Below the pieces are notes generated by a model. It worked only from the letters and a program-made list of their open reading frames with translations. It made no database searches and was not told where the DNA came from. Shown one piece after another: positions 34,159-43,393 of a DNA stretch of 59,237 bases. The position numbers and the translations under genes were made by a program. The first letter of the stretch is position 1, and each line of letters opens with the position of its first letter. The DNA is from JAQIBY01 sp051747965 (GTDB lineage Bacteria; Bacteroidota; Bacteroidia; Bacteroidales; ML635J-15), in NCBI GenBank assembly GCA_051747965.1, contig JBNJGS010000010.1, positions 1 through 59,237 of the forward strand, in the 5' to 3' direction.

Positions 34159-34274
34159 TATTGCTTCGTCTGTCCATTCTTATCTGGGTGATTAGAGATT
34201 AATCCAGGGAATTTCACGATCGCTCCAATCCTGACATGCATGTATCAAGTCACTGCTGTATGGATAATGATTAC

Positions 34275-35909
34275 CTATTCTGAATGTATATGTGTATATT
34301 TCTGATTGTTTTCATCGGGATTGATGGAGCAGAGCGTTTGACAAACGTGATCAGCAAAGCCTGCTCCGGCTTCAGATTTGATATTGTATGCGGATTGTAC
34401 ACCATTTTCTTTGAGCTCCTGTACTTCATCATCATACAAGCCTGTTGCCGCAATCATCCCGTTGAAATTAATACGTTTGAGTCTTTCAATCGCATACATG
34501 TTGGATTGATGATCACCCATGCATAGCATTATCAGTTGCACCTGTTTTGACTGTAAACGATTGATGTTAATTCGCTCCCAGAAGTCCATATCAGTGGCGT
34601 CGTCATGTATCACCTGACGCCCGGCTTTCCTGTGATGTTGTACCCTTTCTTCGTCATAATCCAGACCCAGTACTTTTCTGCCGTAAGTTTTTATTAAAAC
34701 ATCATAGGTAGATGTTCCAAAGTTGCCCATGCCAAAAATAAGAATTTCTGCATCTCCGATATCATAGGTGCGATCGTAGGATAGGCGTTTTTTCCTCTGA
34801 AACCGGACAAGCTTATGATGAAAACGTGATATCAGTTTGTATGAACGGGCATTGAAGGGTGCTGCCAGGATAAAACTGAAAGTCAGAGCCAGGGCTATTA
34901 TCGTCAGCCATTCTTCAGGTATTCTATTGGAAGATACACCCACTGCAGCGACAATTAATCCAAATTCGCTGAAATTTGCCAGCGTTAATGAGGATAAAAA
35001 AGCTGTTCTTGCCCTGAGTTTAAATCGTGTCAGCACAAAAAAGTACACCGGTACCTTGACCACAATTGCAGTGATGACTATCAGGGAAGATACCAGAACT
35101 ATCCATGTGATTTGAGATGACATCCCGATGGACAGAAAAAAACCGATCAGAAAAATATCTTTGAACTTGAGCAGGTCTTTTGACATTTCTTCTGATTTTG
35201 GATGGCCTGCAATGAGCATTCCGGCAACCAAAGCACCCAGATCGGCTTTTAAGCCAACGATAGTAAACAATTCGCCGCCCACTACTACAGCAGCAAAAAA
35301 GCCAAAAAGAATCAGTAGTTCCCCGTGGCCTGCGTGTTTGAGAATGTAGAAAAGTACAGGTCGCAGCAGCAGCAAAGCCACCGGCAAACCAATCGCGTAT
35401 ATATTTGGCAATTCCCCTGCAGCAAATACGAGAAACAGAACAGCAAAAATGTCCTGCATAATTAGCATTCCTATGGATGTTTTTCCATGAAGGGCGGTAA
35501 CTTCTCCTTTTTCCTCCAGTACTTTTACGGCAAAAACTGTGGAAGAAAAACTCATGGCAAAAGCGATGATGGCAGCAGAACTCCAGTCCAGTTCTGCAAA
35601 TGTTCTCAAGCCTGTCAGGCTCAGTAAATAAACTCCGGCAAAAATCAATAAACTGCTTAAAATCATTTGAATGCTTGTCCCGGCCCATACTTCAGGATGG
35701 AATAAGTTTTTCGGTTTCAATTTCAAACCTATGGTGAAAAGTAATAACATGATACCCAGATCTGAAATTTCTTCAATCACCGGGCCACTTTCAGCTCCAA
35801 TGTAAGCGAGTCCAAAACCGGCGATCAGATAACCCAGCATAGGAGGAAGTCCTCCCCGTTTGGTCAAAAATCCAAATATAAAAGCAATGCCAATCCATAA
35901 AGGGTCCAT
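34275..35909 (-). CDS. Kef-type monovalent cation:proton antiporter (CPA2) with TrkA-N domain
   Basis: A 544-residue inner-membrane protein. About twelve hydrophobic segments of the Na/H-exchanger fold occupy residues 1-370. A cytoplasmic Rossmann-type TrkA-N domain follows, with the nucleotide-binding GMGNFGTS near 396 and a downstream acidic residue after the second strand (LGLDYDEE). This layout matches KefB/KefC/YbaL-type potassium or sodium efflux systems, where NAD(H) or glutathione adducts gate transport. No KefF/KefG partner is adjacent. A perfect -7 box sits five bases before the ATG (35914-35921), so its mRNA may be leaderless. Ion specificity is unknown. Confidence 0.92.
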   Translation of the reverse strand: MDPLWIGIAFIFGFLTKRGGLPPMLGYLIAGFGLAYIGAESGPVIEEISDLGIMLLLFTIGLKLKPKNLFHPEVWAGTSIQMILSSLLIFAGVYLLSLTGLRTFAELDWSSAAIIAFAMSFSSTVFAVKVLEEKGEVTALHGKTSIGMLIMQDIFAVLFLVFAAGELPNIYAIGLPVALLLLRPVLFYILKHAGHGELLILFGFFAAVVVGGELFTIVGLKADLGALVAGMLIAGHPKSEEMSKDLLKFKDIFLIGFFLSIGMSSQITWIVLVSSLIVITAIVVKVPVYFFVLTRFKLRARTAFLSSLTLANFSEFGLIVAAVGVSSNRIPEEWLTIIALALTFSFILAAPFNARSYKLISRFHHKLVRFQRKKRLSYDRTYDIGDAEILIFGMGNFGTSTYDVLIKTYGRKVLGLDYDEERVQHHRKAGRQVIHDDATDMDFWERININRLQSKQVQLIMLCMGDHQSNMYAIERLKRINFNGMIAATGLYDDEVQELKENGVQSAYNIKSEAGAGFADHVCQTLCSINPDENNQKYTHIHSE

Positions 35910-35913
35910 AAAG

Positions 35914-35921
35914 CAAATGTA
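35914..35921 (-). promoter_or_regulatory. -7 box abutting the antiporter start codon
   Basis: TACATTTG on the minus strand is an exact TAnnTTTG box. Its last base is five bases from the ATG (35909), the same spacing as at 1968 and 7326. The -33 region is a poor match. Confidence 0.5.
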
Positions 35922-36011
35922 ATATTTTTTGGTATAAAGGAAAGCTATTGATTCCCCAAATTACCTGAATCGCCGCTATGAGTGAGTTTTATTTCACTTG
36001 AATGGCTGAAA

Positions 36012-36044
36012 ATTGTTTTATTTACATATTACTTATTATATTTG
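36012..36044 (+). promoter_or_regulatory. promoter of the LytTR regulator gene
   Basis: TATATTTG (36037-36044) is an exact -7 box with ATTG (36012-36015) 21 bp upstream. The last four bases of the box form the first part of a 16-bp direct repeat. Confidence 0.55.
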
Positions 36045-36082
36045 TGTAAAGAATGATTTGTGTAAAGAACGATTTTGTGTAG
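36041..36082 (+). repeat. 16-bp tandem direct repeat in the LytTR gene leader
   Basis: Bases 36041-36056 and 36057-36072 differ at one position (TTTGTGTAAAGAAYGA). A partial third copy follows at about 36074-36082, directly before the ATG at 36084. It lies between promoter and start codon. Confidence 0.8.
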
Positions 36083-36083
36083 T

Positions 36084-37007
36084 ATGGCTGTAGTATTCAA
36101 ATTTCCTAATGAAAAGTCTTTTGCTGATTCTGATTTGAATCAATTGCTTAAAGTACAAACGGTAAAAGGCTTTTCACTTGGCAATATTTTCCTTACCGCA
36201 CTCTTTGCATGTTTATCCCATATCTTTATAGATATTCGTTTTGAACCATATGGCTTTGCCTTTTACCCGACATCCGTTAAATATTATCTTGCTGTAGGAT
36301 ATGGAGTTATCATGGGGGGAGGGTTCTATCTCGGTCATATCCTGATGCCGGGAAAAGCTGTTTTCTGGCCGGTCTGGAAAGAATTGCTGTGGGGAATTTC
36401 TGTTGTCATTATTATCACAGTGCTAAACTATCTTTATCGGAGTTTTGGTCTGACTTACATTTTTCAGATGAATCATATTTATGAAGTCAGTTTCTTTAGA
36501 TTTTTACTTGTAGGATTTGAAGTGGCCGGTTCAACAGCTCTTGTCCTGAAATTTTTCCAGACCGTACTGATTAAATCCGACATGATTAAAACAGTTGCCG
36601 GCAGCGCAGGTAGTGAATTCATACATGATTCTGTCAAACCCGGCAAGGGGCAAAAGGATGAAATGATTTGTGTGAGAGGACAGAACAAAGAAGAAACCTT
36701 TTGTAGTACACAAAAAAACTTTATGTACGTGTTTGCAAAAGGAAATTATGTGGAAATCTATATGAAAAATCCGGACAGTGATGTGATGCATAAAAAAATG
36801 CTGCGCCAAAGTCTTTCCAATATCGAAGAACAACTAAAAAAGCATGATGATATCCTCCGGGTACACAAATCTTACCTGATTAATAAGAATCAAATTCAAA
36901 AAGTGAAAGGGAATTCCAAAAAAGCAAGTGTTGTTCTCAATGATTTAACCGAAATTCCTATCCGGAGGGAACTCTACAAGCCATTCCGCCAGATTTTTCC
37001 TGATTAG
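36084..37007 (+). CDS. membrane-anchored LytTR-domain transcription regulator
   Basis: A 307-residue protein. About four hydrophobic segments fill residues 30-165, followed by a linker and a C-terminal LytTR DNA-binding domain (about 205-305). Domain features are FMYVFAKGNYVEIYM, the LRQSLSNIEEQL helix, VHKSYLINKNQIQKV and IPIRRELYKPFRQIF. It has no receiver domain, so it is not a classic response regulator; the membrane part may sense a signal directly. ATG 36084 is preferred because the longer frame begins with TTG in the repeat region. The 16-bp direct repeats just upstream may be its own binding sites, which is inference. Confidence 0.87.
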   Translation: MAVVFKFPNEKSFADSDLNQLLKVQTVKGFSLGNIFLTALFACLSHIFIDIRFEPYGFAFYPTSVKYYLAVGYGVIMGGGFYLGHILMPGKAVFWPVWKELLWGISVVIIITVLNYLYRSFGLTYIFQMNHIYEVSFFRFLLVGFEVAGSTALVLKFFQTVLIKSDMIKTVAGSAGSEFIHDSVKPGKGQKDEMICVRGQNKEETFCSTQKNFMYVFAKGNYVEIYMKNPDSDVMHKKMLRQSLSNIEEQLKKHDDILRVHKSYLINKNQIQKVKGNSKKASVVLNDLTEIPIRRELYKPFRQIFPD

Positions 37008-37166
37008 TCTGTATCTCTTCACTGGAGCAGGATGCAGATACATACCCTTTAGTCACAAATCCGACCATTATATCACATCTTTGATTTTCCATGGGACATT
37101 TTCCCTATTTTTACGTTTCATCTACAACAACTACAATTACAATTCATGTTTTAAGGGGGGCTGGGA

Positions 37167-37724
37167 CTATTGTTTCACCCCTTTTTTCTTTTGTGAGAAC
37201 AGAGATCGCCCAATGGCAAAGCCGGTAATCAGTATGCTGAATCCCAGGAAAATGAATTTTAAATTTGATGTAATCTGTAAATAACTGATTACTCCTTCAC
37301 CGGCCTCCCTGTGCATAGATATGAAGAACAGAATCCCTGCATTTTCAAGATAATCGGCTACAACAGCAATTAATACAAGCAGCAGAGCGGGGGATAGCCA
37401 TCGCTTATTCCCGACACACCTGATGAGGAGCATTGCCATCAAACCACCATATATCAGTGGAAACAGCATGTCCAGGCTGCTGCTTACATAATGCAGCAGA
37501 CGTGTTTCGGAGGTATATGCATTCATCAGAGACCGGTAATGGGCTTTGTCAGCCATGAAAAGACTGTCCAGGATACCATAGCCTCCACTGCTGGCCTTTA
37601 CGGCAGGAATTATTAGCATACTGAAAACCAACTCTGTGAAAATAAATATTATGGTAAAAAGCAGTATACGGCGGATGCTTACGGGTTCTGCCAGACTGAT
37701 GATTTTTTTACTCAGCGTATTCAT
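37167..37724 (-). CDS. hypothetical integral membrane protein
   Basis: A 185-residue protein not assigned to a family. It has about four to five hydrophobic segments: near 18-40, 85-105, 112-130 and 150-170. A soluble extracytoplasmic-looking loop (residues 45-80) lies after the first. It ends in a lysine-rich tail (FSQKKKGVKQ), consistent with a cytoplasmic C-terminus. The coding potential looks real from codon use and hydrophobic pattern. Neighbours point away from or towards it without forming an operon. Confidence 0.65.
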   Translation of the reverse strand: MNTLSKKIISLAEPVSIRRILLFTIIFIFTELVFSMLIIPAVKASSGGYGILDSLFMADKAHYRSLMNAYTSETRLLHYVSSSLDMLFPLIYGGLMAMLLIRCVGNKRWLSPALLLVLIAVVADYLENAGILFFISMHREAGEGVISYLQITSNLKFIFLGFSILITGFAIGRSLFSQKKKGVKQ

Positions 37725-37997
37725 GATGTGTTTGCTGCTTATTGATTATTAGACAAACAAAAATACGATATAAGTATTTGTTAAGAAAGAAAAAAGAAGG
37801 CAGACGCATGGTGATTTGGTTTTTGTTTGGTTTTAAGATGTGTTTTTGTCACCGTAGATTGCCGGTGTCTGGTCTGCCTTCTACATCTTGTTGTTGCAAG
37901 ATATGTGCCGGAGATGTCTGTATTTGGCATTGCTTTAATTTTTTGGACAAGGATACGTGAGTTGTTTGATAAACAGAAGGAAAATCACGAAAAAGAA

Positions 37998-39266
37998 TTA
38001 TTTCCCTTTTTGTCCCTGCATTTTTTCTCTGATTTTCTTTTCTGTATGATTATCACCAGGCTCGTAAAACTGCATTTTCCCGAGTTCATCTGGTAAATAC
38101 TTTTGTTTAACGTAGTTCCCCGGGAAATCGTGGGGGTATTGATAATCTCTTCCGTAATTGAGTTGCTTCATTAATTTGGTCGGAGCATTGCGCAGGTGCA
38201 GCGGAACCGATGGCTGAGGATTTTGCCGTACTTCTGCCAGGGCTTTGTCAATGGCAAGATATGCTGTATTGCTTTTGGCCGATGCAGCCAGGTAAATACT
38301 ACACTCGGAAAGCACAATGCGGGCTTCAGGCATGCCGATTTTATGTATGGCGTCGAAAGTGGCATTGGCAATGCCCAAAGCATTTGGATTGGCCAGCCCG
38401 ATGTCTTCGGCAGCAAGTATGATAAGGCGGCGTGCAATAAACTCTGGTTTTTCACCACCTTCCAGCATGCGGGCAAGCCAGTAAACTGCTGCATCCGGGT
38501 CGGAGCCACGCACTGATTTGATGAAAGCAGAAATAATGTCATAGTGCTGTTCACCAGCTTTGTCGTAGGTGGCAATATTTTCCTGCAAACGTTTCTCCAC
38601 AACAGCATTGTCAATAACAAGCGGTGTTTCATCACTGGCATTCATGATGATTTCCAGAATATTGAGCAGCTTTCTGGCATCCCCGCCCGAAAAGCGGAAC
38701 AATGCTTCTTTTTCTCTGATGTCGGGTTTGCGCTCTGCCAGTTTTTTATCTTCAGCGAGAGCACGCGCAAGTAAATTATCAAGTGCTTTTTCATCCAGAG
38801 GCTTAAGAACAAATACCTGGGCTCTGGATAAAAGAGGGGTAATGACCTCAAAACTTGGATTTTCCGTAGTAGCTCCGATCAGAACAAAGGTTCCGTTTTC
38901 TACAGCAGCCAGCAGAGAATCTTGCTGGGACTTGCTAAAACGGTGTATTTCATCAATAAACAGAACCGGCGGTCTGGGATTAAACATTCTGTTGGATTCC
39001 GCCTTTTTGATGGTTTCCCGTACATCTTTTACACCGGAATTGACTGCACTCAATGTGTAGAAGGCCCGATTTTCTCCGCTAAGCATGCGGGCAAGGCTGG
39101 TTTTACCTACGCCGGGCGGTCCCCATAAAATCATGGAAGGAATGTTGCCGCTCTCCATAGCCCTGCGTATGGGTGCATCTTCTCCGGTCAGGTGTTCCTG
39201 ACCGAAAATATCTTCAGGCTTACGTGGCCGTAATCTTTCAGCAAGCGGTATGTGATTGCTTTGCAT
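37998..39266 (-). CDS. rarA: replication-associated recombination protein A (RarA/MgsA)
   Basis: AAA+ ATPase acting at stalled replication forks, 422 residues, normal length. It begins with the family signature LAERLRPRKPEDIFGQEHL. It has Walker A WGPPGVGKTS near 47-56, Walker B LFIDEIHRFSKSQQD near 100-115, sensor 1 GATTENPSF near 132, and the C-terminal tetramerisation region (AAEDIGLANPNAL, RNAPTKLMK, YPHDFPGNYV). It lies 16 bases after otsAB and may be co-transcribed with it, though the functions are unrelated. Confidence 0.96.
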   Translation of the reverse strand: MQSNHIPLAERLRPRKPEDIFGQEHLTGEDAPIRRAMESGNIPSMILWGPPGVGKTSLARMLSGENRAFYTLSAVNSGVKDVRETIKKAESNRMFNPRPPVLFIDEIHRFSKSQQDSLLAAVENGTFVLIGATTENPSFEVITPLLSRAQVFVLKPLDEKALDNLLARALAEDKKLAERKPDIREKEALFRFSGGDARKLLNILEIIMNASDETPLVIDNAVVEKRLQENIATYDKAGEQHYDIISAFIKSVRGSDPDAAVYWLARMLEGGEKPEFIARRLIILAAEDIGLANPNALGIANATFDAIHKIGMPEARIVLSECSIYLAASAKSNTAYLAIDKALAEVRQNPQPSVPLHLRNAPTKLMKQLNYGRDYQYPHDFPGNYVKQKYLPDELGKMQFYEPGDNHTEKKIREKMQGQKGK

Positions 39267-39282
39267 GCTGCAAATCTAACAA

Positions 39283-41484
39283 TTACTTCTTAAGTTTTGC
39301 GAGGAAATTACGTACTTCATCTACACCATCTATCAAATATCGCGCAATGGTATCTATTGAGCCAACCTTGATTGTGTGTGCATCGGACGGCAATTCCTTA
39401 AACAAAAATTCATCTGTCCAGTCATCACCAATGGCCATTATGAAATCATGTGATTTTCCTGACATATGGTGCAGGGCGGCACGTCCCTTATTTATGCCAC
39501 TGGTTTTCAATTCCAATACCTTATTGCCTTCCATAATTTCCAGATTATGATTGGCAATCATGCTGGTAATTTCATCTTTAAGCTCAATGGCACGGTTTTT
39601 CCCCAGTTCTGGATCTGTATTGCGGTAATGCCAGACCAGTGAATAGTTCTTTTCTTCGTACAGGCTACCGGGAGTTCTGTCCACATACCATTGTATGACA
39701 GGTCTGAAAATTTCTTTCCATTCATTGTTCATTTTTTCCAGCATTTGCCATTTGCCATCCTCGAAAACCCATACACCATGCTCAGCAATCAGCCTGATGT
39801 TTTCCTTACCAAACCATTGATCAAGTGTTTTCTTATCTCTGCCGGAGATGATGACAAGTTCATTTTTCGGATCATCTGAAAGTTTTTTCAGTATAGCGTA
39901 TAATTCATCATCCGGAGAAGCTTTTTGCGGGTCTTTTTTAAAGTGTACCAGGGTGCCGTCATAATCCAAAAATAGAATTCGTTTTTGCGCATCATTATAT
40001 GCTGATACCACTTTATCCTGAACCATGTCCATTTTTTTGGGCTTATATATGGCTTTGGTTTTACTTTGCTCATATAGTGCGTTCATAAAATCAGTTGCCC
40101 ATTTTTTGACATTGTATCGTTTGAGCCTGTCTTTCAAAGCCACATTTCTTTCTTTTTGTTCTTCTACTGACATCAGCAAGGCCTGGTTCAGCTTGTCAGC
40201 GATCTGGTCCATATTGTTTGGGTTGATGATGAGAGCTTCACTCATTTCCTTGGCGGAACCGGCCATCTCAGATAAAATGAGTACCCCCTTATTGTCCGGC
40301 TTTGAGGCCAGATATTCTTTTGCCACCAGATTCATCCCGTCTCTGACCGGAGTAAGCAATGCAACATCGCTGGCAAGGTAGAGCTCAATCAGCTTGTCCA
40401 GTGGCATACTACGGTAAAAATACCATATCGGTGTCCAGTTGATGCTGCCGTATTTTCCATTGATGCGGCCTACCAGTTCGTCAACCTCCCGTTTCATCTT
40501 TTTGTATTGAGGGACGTTGCTTCTGGTTGGGGTGGCTAGCATTAGCAGGGTAACCGTTCCTCTGTGTTCAGGATATTTTTCAAGAAATTTTTCAAATCCA
40601 AGCAGGCGGTTGGGGATGCCTTTACTGTAATCCAGCCTGTCAATTGACAGCACCAGTTTGCGGCCCGGAGTGCTCAGAAAATACATGTCAATATCTCGCT
40701 GAATATCCGTTTTATCTTTAACAGACCTGTTGCGCTTTTCATTGGCTGCATCTTCAAAATACGAGTAATCTATGCCCATTGGAAAAACATCCAGCTTGAT
40801 TTCCCGTGTTTTTAGTTTGATGAAATTGAAATCGGCATCATATCCAAGCAGGCGATGTGCACATGATCTGAAATGTCGTTCATAATCGTAGGTGTGAAAG
40901 CCGATGAGATCGGAACCCAGCATACCCCGGATAAGCTCATCACGCCATGGCAGCAATCTGAAAACTTCATAGGATGGGAAAGGTATGTGGAGAAAAAATC
41001 CTATACCCAGATTTGGCAGTTTTTCCCGCAACATCTCCGGCAAAAGCATCAGATGATAATCATGTATCCAGACAACATCATCTTCAGTCAGTTGACTTGC
41101 AATGGTATCTGCAAATATCTGATTTACTCTTACATACGACTCCCAGAATTCCGTTTTGTATTCAGTATACTGCATGAAATAATGAAACAGTGGCCAGATT
41201 GTGCGATTGCTGAATCCGTAATAGTAATTGTCAATATCTTCCTCAGTAAGATACACCGGGGCACATTTGTTGTCTGATAAAACCTGTTCGGTTTCCTTTA
41301 ATTTTTCCGGACTTAATTCATCGGGCATATATCTCGGCCATCCAAACCATAGGCTGTCATTGTTTTCATGTACTGATTTCATGCCAGTAGCAAGACCTCC
41401 AATGCCCTGTTTTGCAGTTACTTTGTCGTCTTCAAAATCCAAACTTACCGGTAGCCTGTTGGAGATTATAATAATTCTTCCCAT
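39283..41484 (-). CDS. otsAB: bifunctional trehalose-6-phosphate synthase/phosphatase
   Basis: A 733-residue fusion that makes trehalose from UDP-glucose and glucose-6-phosphate. The N-terminal GT20 synthase (about 1-480) shows ISNRLPVS, GGLATGM, WIHDYHLMLLPEML, LHIPFPSYEVFR, DRLDYSKGIP and DGMNLVAKEY. The C-terminal HAD-type phosphatase begins near 500 with LDYDGTLVHF (DxDxT catalytic motif), followed by VISGRDK and a GDDWTDEFLF metal motif. Fusion of both steps is common in Bacteroidota. It faces the GH15 hydrolase gene across 79 bp. Trehalose here would be an osmo- or stress protectant. Confidence 0.96.
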   Translation of the reverse strand: MGRIIIISNRLPVSLDFEDDKVTAKQGIGGLATGMKSVHENNDSLWFGWPRYMPDELSPEKLKETEQVLSDNKCAPVYLTEEDIDNYYYGFSNRTIWPLFHYFMQYTEYKTEFWESYVRVNQIFADTIASQLTEDDVVWIHDYHLMLLPEMLREKLPNLGIGFFLHIPFPSYEVFRLLPWRDELIRGMLGSDLIGFHTYDYERHFRSCAHRLLGYDADFNFIKLKTREIKLDVFPMGIDYSYFEDAANEKRNRSVKDKTDIQRDIDMYFLSTPGRKLVLSIDRLDYSKGIPNRLLGFEKFLEKYPEHRGTVTLLMLATPTRSNVPQYKKMKREVDELVGRINGKYGSINWTPIWYFYRSMPLDKLIELYLASDVALLTPVRDGMNLVAKEYLASKPDNKGVLILSEMAGSAKEMSEALIINPNNMDQIADKLNQALLMSVEEQKERNVALKDRLKRYNVKKWATDFMNALYEQSKTKAIYKPKKMDMVQDKVVSAYNDAQKRILFLDYDGTLVHFKKDPQKASPDDELYAILKKLSDDPKNELVIISGRDKKTLDQWFGKENIRLIAEHGVWVFEDGKWQMLEKMNNEWKEIFRPVIQWYVDRTPGSLYEEKNYSLVWHYRNTDPELGKNRAIELKDEITSMIANHNLEIMEGNKVLELKTSGINKGRAALHHMSGKSHDFIMAIGDDWTDEFLFKELPSDAHTIKVGSIDTIARYLIDGVDEVRNFLAKLKK

Positions 41485-41563
41485 ATTGAATTAGTTTTTT
41501 GATAAAATACCAATATTTTTGCAACTAACAAAGAGAATTCTATAAAGGTTTTAAAAAAGATTC

Positions 41564-43381
41564 ATGGAAAATCTGAATTACGGTGTGATTGGCAATTGTC
41601 GTTCTGCGGCATTGATTTCTAAAGAAGGCTCTATCGAATGGCTGTGTTTGCCAAAATTTGACAGCTCCTCTGTTTTTGCGAAAATTCTGGATAAGGAAAT
41701 TGGCGGTGAATTTGGAATTATACCTTCCGGCGCCTATGAAATTGAACAGGCGTATATCCCTCGTACAAATTTACTGGTGACACGTTTCACAAGCGTGGAT
41801 AATACATTTGAAGTCATTGACTTTATGCCACGGTATAAAGAAGGCGAAAGTGATTATTATGCACCGCCTGATGTGATAAGATATTTTAGGTTGGTCAGGG
41901 GAAATCCGGAATTCAGAATTCATTACAATCCAAAAATGGTTTATGCGCAGTATGAAACCAAAAATGAAGTCCACCACGATTATCTGAAGTCTCATTCTCA
42001 ATTGGGTGAGTATGATTCCATGTATCTTTATTCTGATTTTAATAAGGAAGCTATCCTCCGGGGTGATAAGATAAAGCTTGAACAAGACGGTTTTATTTTG
42101 ATTTCATACCATCAGAAATTGCAGAAACAAGATGTCACACGGGCTCACCTGAAGATGGAGAGGACGAAAGTTTACTGGCTCAACTGGGCAGAGCGTACCA
42201 ATGAATTCCCGGAATATCAGGATGAAGTAATGCGTTCGGCATTGTTGTTAAAACTTTTGAGCTACAATCCCAGTGGTGCTATTCTTGCAGCCGTTACAAC
42301 TTCTCTGCCTGAAACTCTTGGAGAGGAGAGAAACTGGGATTACAGGTATTGCTGGATCCGGGATGCTTCCATGACAATTAAGGTTCTGTCAAGTCTGGGC
42401 CACTACAATGTAGCCAGACGATACCTGAATTATATCATAAAGCTGGTGCCGGTGAAAGATGAACCATTGCAAATTATGTACGGCATCAACGGGGAGAAAA
42501 AGCTGTCAGAAAAAATCCTGGGTCACCTTGACGGATACGGGGGATCTAAACCTGTGAGAATCGGCAATGCAGCATACAAGCAAAAGCAAAATGATATTTT
42601 TGGCGTGCTGGTAGATGTTATTTATCAGTTATTCAAGCTGTTCGATGTGACATTGGCCAATTCTGAAGAACTCTGGACAATAACCCGAAGCACTGTGAAA
42701 GTGGTGAAAAAAACCTGGCGGGAACCGGATCGTGGCATATGGGAAATCAGAAAAGACAACAAACATTTTACCTTTTCCAAGGTCTTGTGCTGGGTAGCTG
42801 TGGACAGGGGAGTGAAAATTGCCCGGATGATTGAAATGGGTGCTTATGTCAAAGAATGGACAGAGCTGCGAGAAGAAATCAGAGAGGATATTTTTAAGCA
42901 TGCCTGGAATGAAGAAAAACAGGCATTTACCCAATCATATGGATCATCTGAACTGGATGCTGCCAATCTTTTGATGGAATCCTACGGCTTTTTGGATGCA
43001 AAGGATGAGAAATTTAAATCCACAGTGCGTGCCACTGAGAAGGAGCTTACCAAAAACGGGCTGATGTACAGATACAGGACACATGATGATTATGGTGTGC
43101 CCAAATCATCATTTACCATTTGCACTTTCTGGCTTATTACGGCATTGCATCGCATTGGTGAAAAAGACAAGGCAAGGGATATGTTTGAAACCGTACTTGG
43201 ATACTCAAATCACCTGGGCTTGTTTAGTGAAGATATTGATTTTGAATCCAAACGTTTGCTGGGAAATTTTCCACAGGCTTATTCTCATTTGGCATTGATT
43301 GAAACCGCAGCGACCATTGGTAATGGTGGTTGCCTCACACATAATACAAAAAAAGGGAAACCATTTAGTAATCATAATTAA
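41564..43381 (+). CDS. glycoside hydrolase family 15 protein (trehalase/glucoamylase-like)
   Basis: A 605-residue protein without a signal peptide, thus cytoplasmic. It starts with the bacterial GH15 beta-sandwich domain (YGVIGNCRSAALISKEGSIEWLCLPKFDS). An (alpha/alpha)6 barrel follows, with the signature ERNWDYRYCWIRDAS near 257-271, YGINGEKKLSE near 306, and a late ACID-type region ending with FPQAYSHLALIETA. GH15 members include glucoamylases and trehalases. The divergent otsAB gene makes trehalose turnover the most plausible role, but maltodextrin hydrolysis is possible. lgt begins 12 bases downstream and is probably co-transcribed. Confidence 0.93.
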   Translation: MENLNYGVIGNCRSAALISKEGSIEWLCLPKFDSSSVFAKILDKEIGGEFGIIPSGAYEIEQAYIPRTNLLVTRFTSVDNTFEVIDFMPRYKEGESDYYAPPDVIRYFRLVRGNPEFRIHYNPKMVYAQYETKNEVHHDYLKSHSQLGEYDSMYLYSDFNKEAILRGDKIKLEQDGFILISYHQKLQKQDVTRAHLKMERTKVYWLNWAERTNEFPEYQDEVMRSALLLKLLSYNPSGAILAAVTTSLPETLGEERNWDYRYCWIRDASMTIKVLSSLGHYNVARRYLNYIIKLVPVKDEPLQIMYGINGEKKLSEKILGHLDGYGGSKPVRIGNAAYKQKQNDIFGVLVDVIYQLFKLFDVTLANSEELWTITRSTVKVVKKTWREPDRGIWEIRKDNKHFTFSKVLCWVAVDRGVKIARMIEMGAYVKEWTELREEIREDIFKHAWNEEKQAFTQSYGSSELDAANLLMESYGFLDAKDEKFKSTVRATEKELTKNGLMYRYRTHDDYGVPKSSFTICTFWLITALHRIGEKDKARDMFETVLGYSNHLGLFSEDIDFESKRLLGNFPQAYSHLALIETAATIGNGGCLTHNTKKGKPFSNHN

Positions 43382-43393
43382 ACTGACTGAACT

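Noticed and set aside
37152..37192. Possible terminator after the LytTR gene (GGGG ... CCCC then T run)
   Set aside because: The stem is only about six base pairs with a loop near 20 bases and it overlaps the end of the opposite-strand gene.
37742..37960. 72-codon plus-strand frame in the spacer before rarA
   Set aside because: Basic and Cys-rich low-complexity translation, no promoter, no family resemblance.
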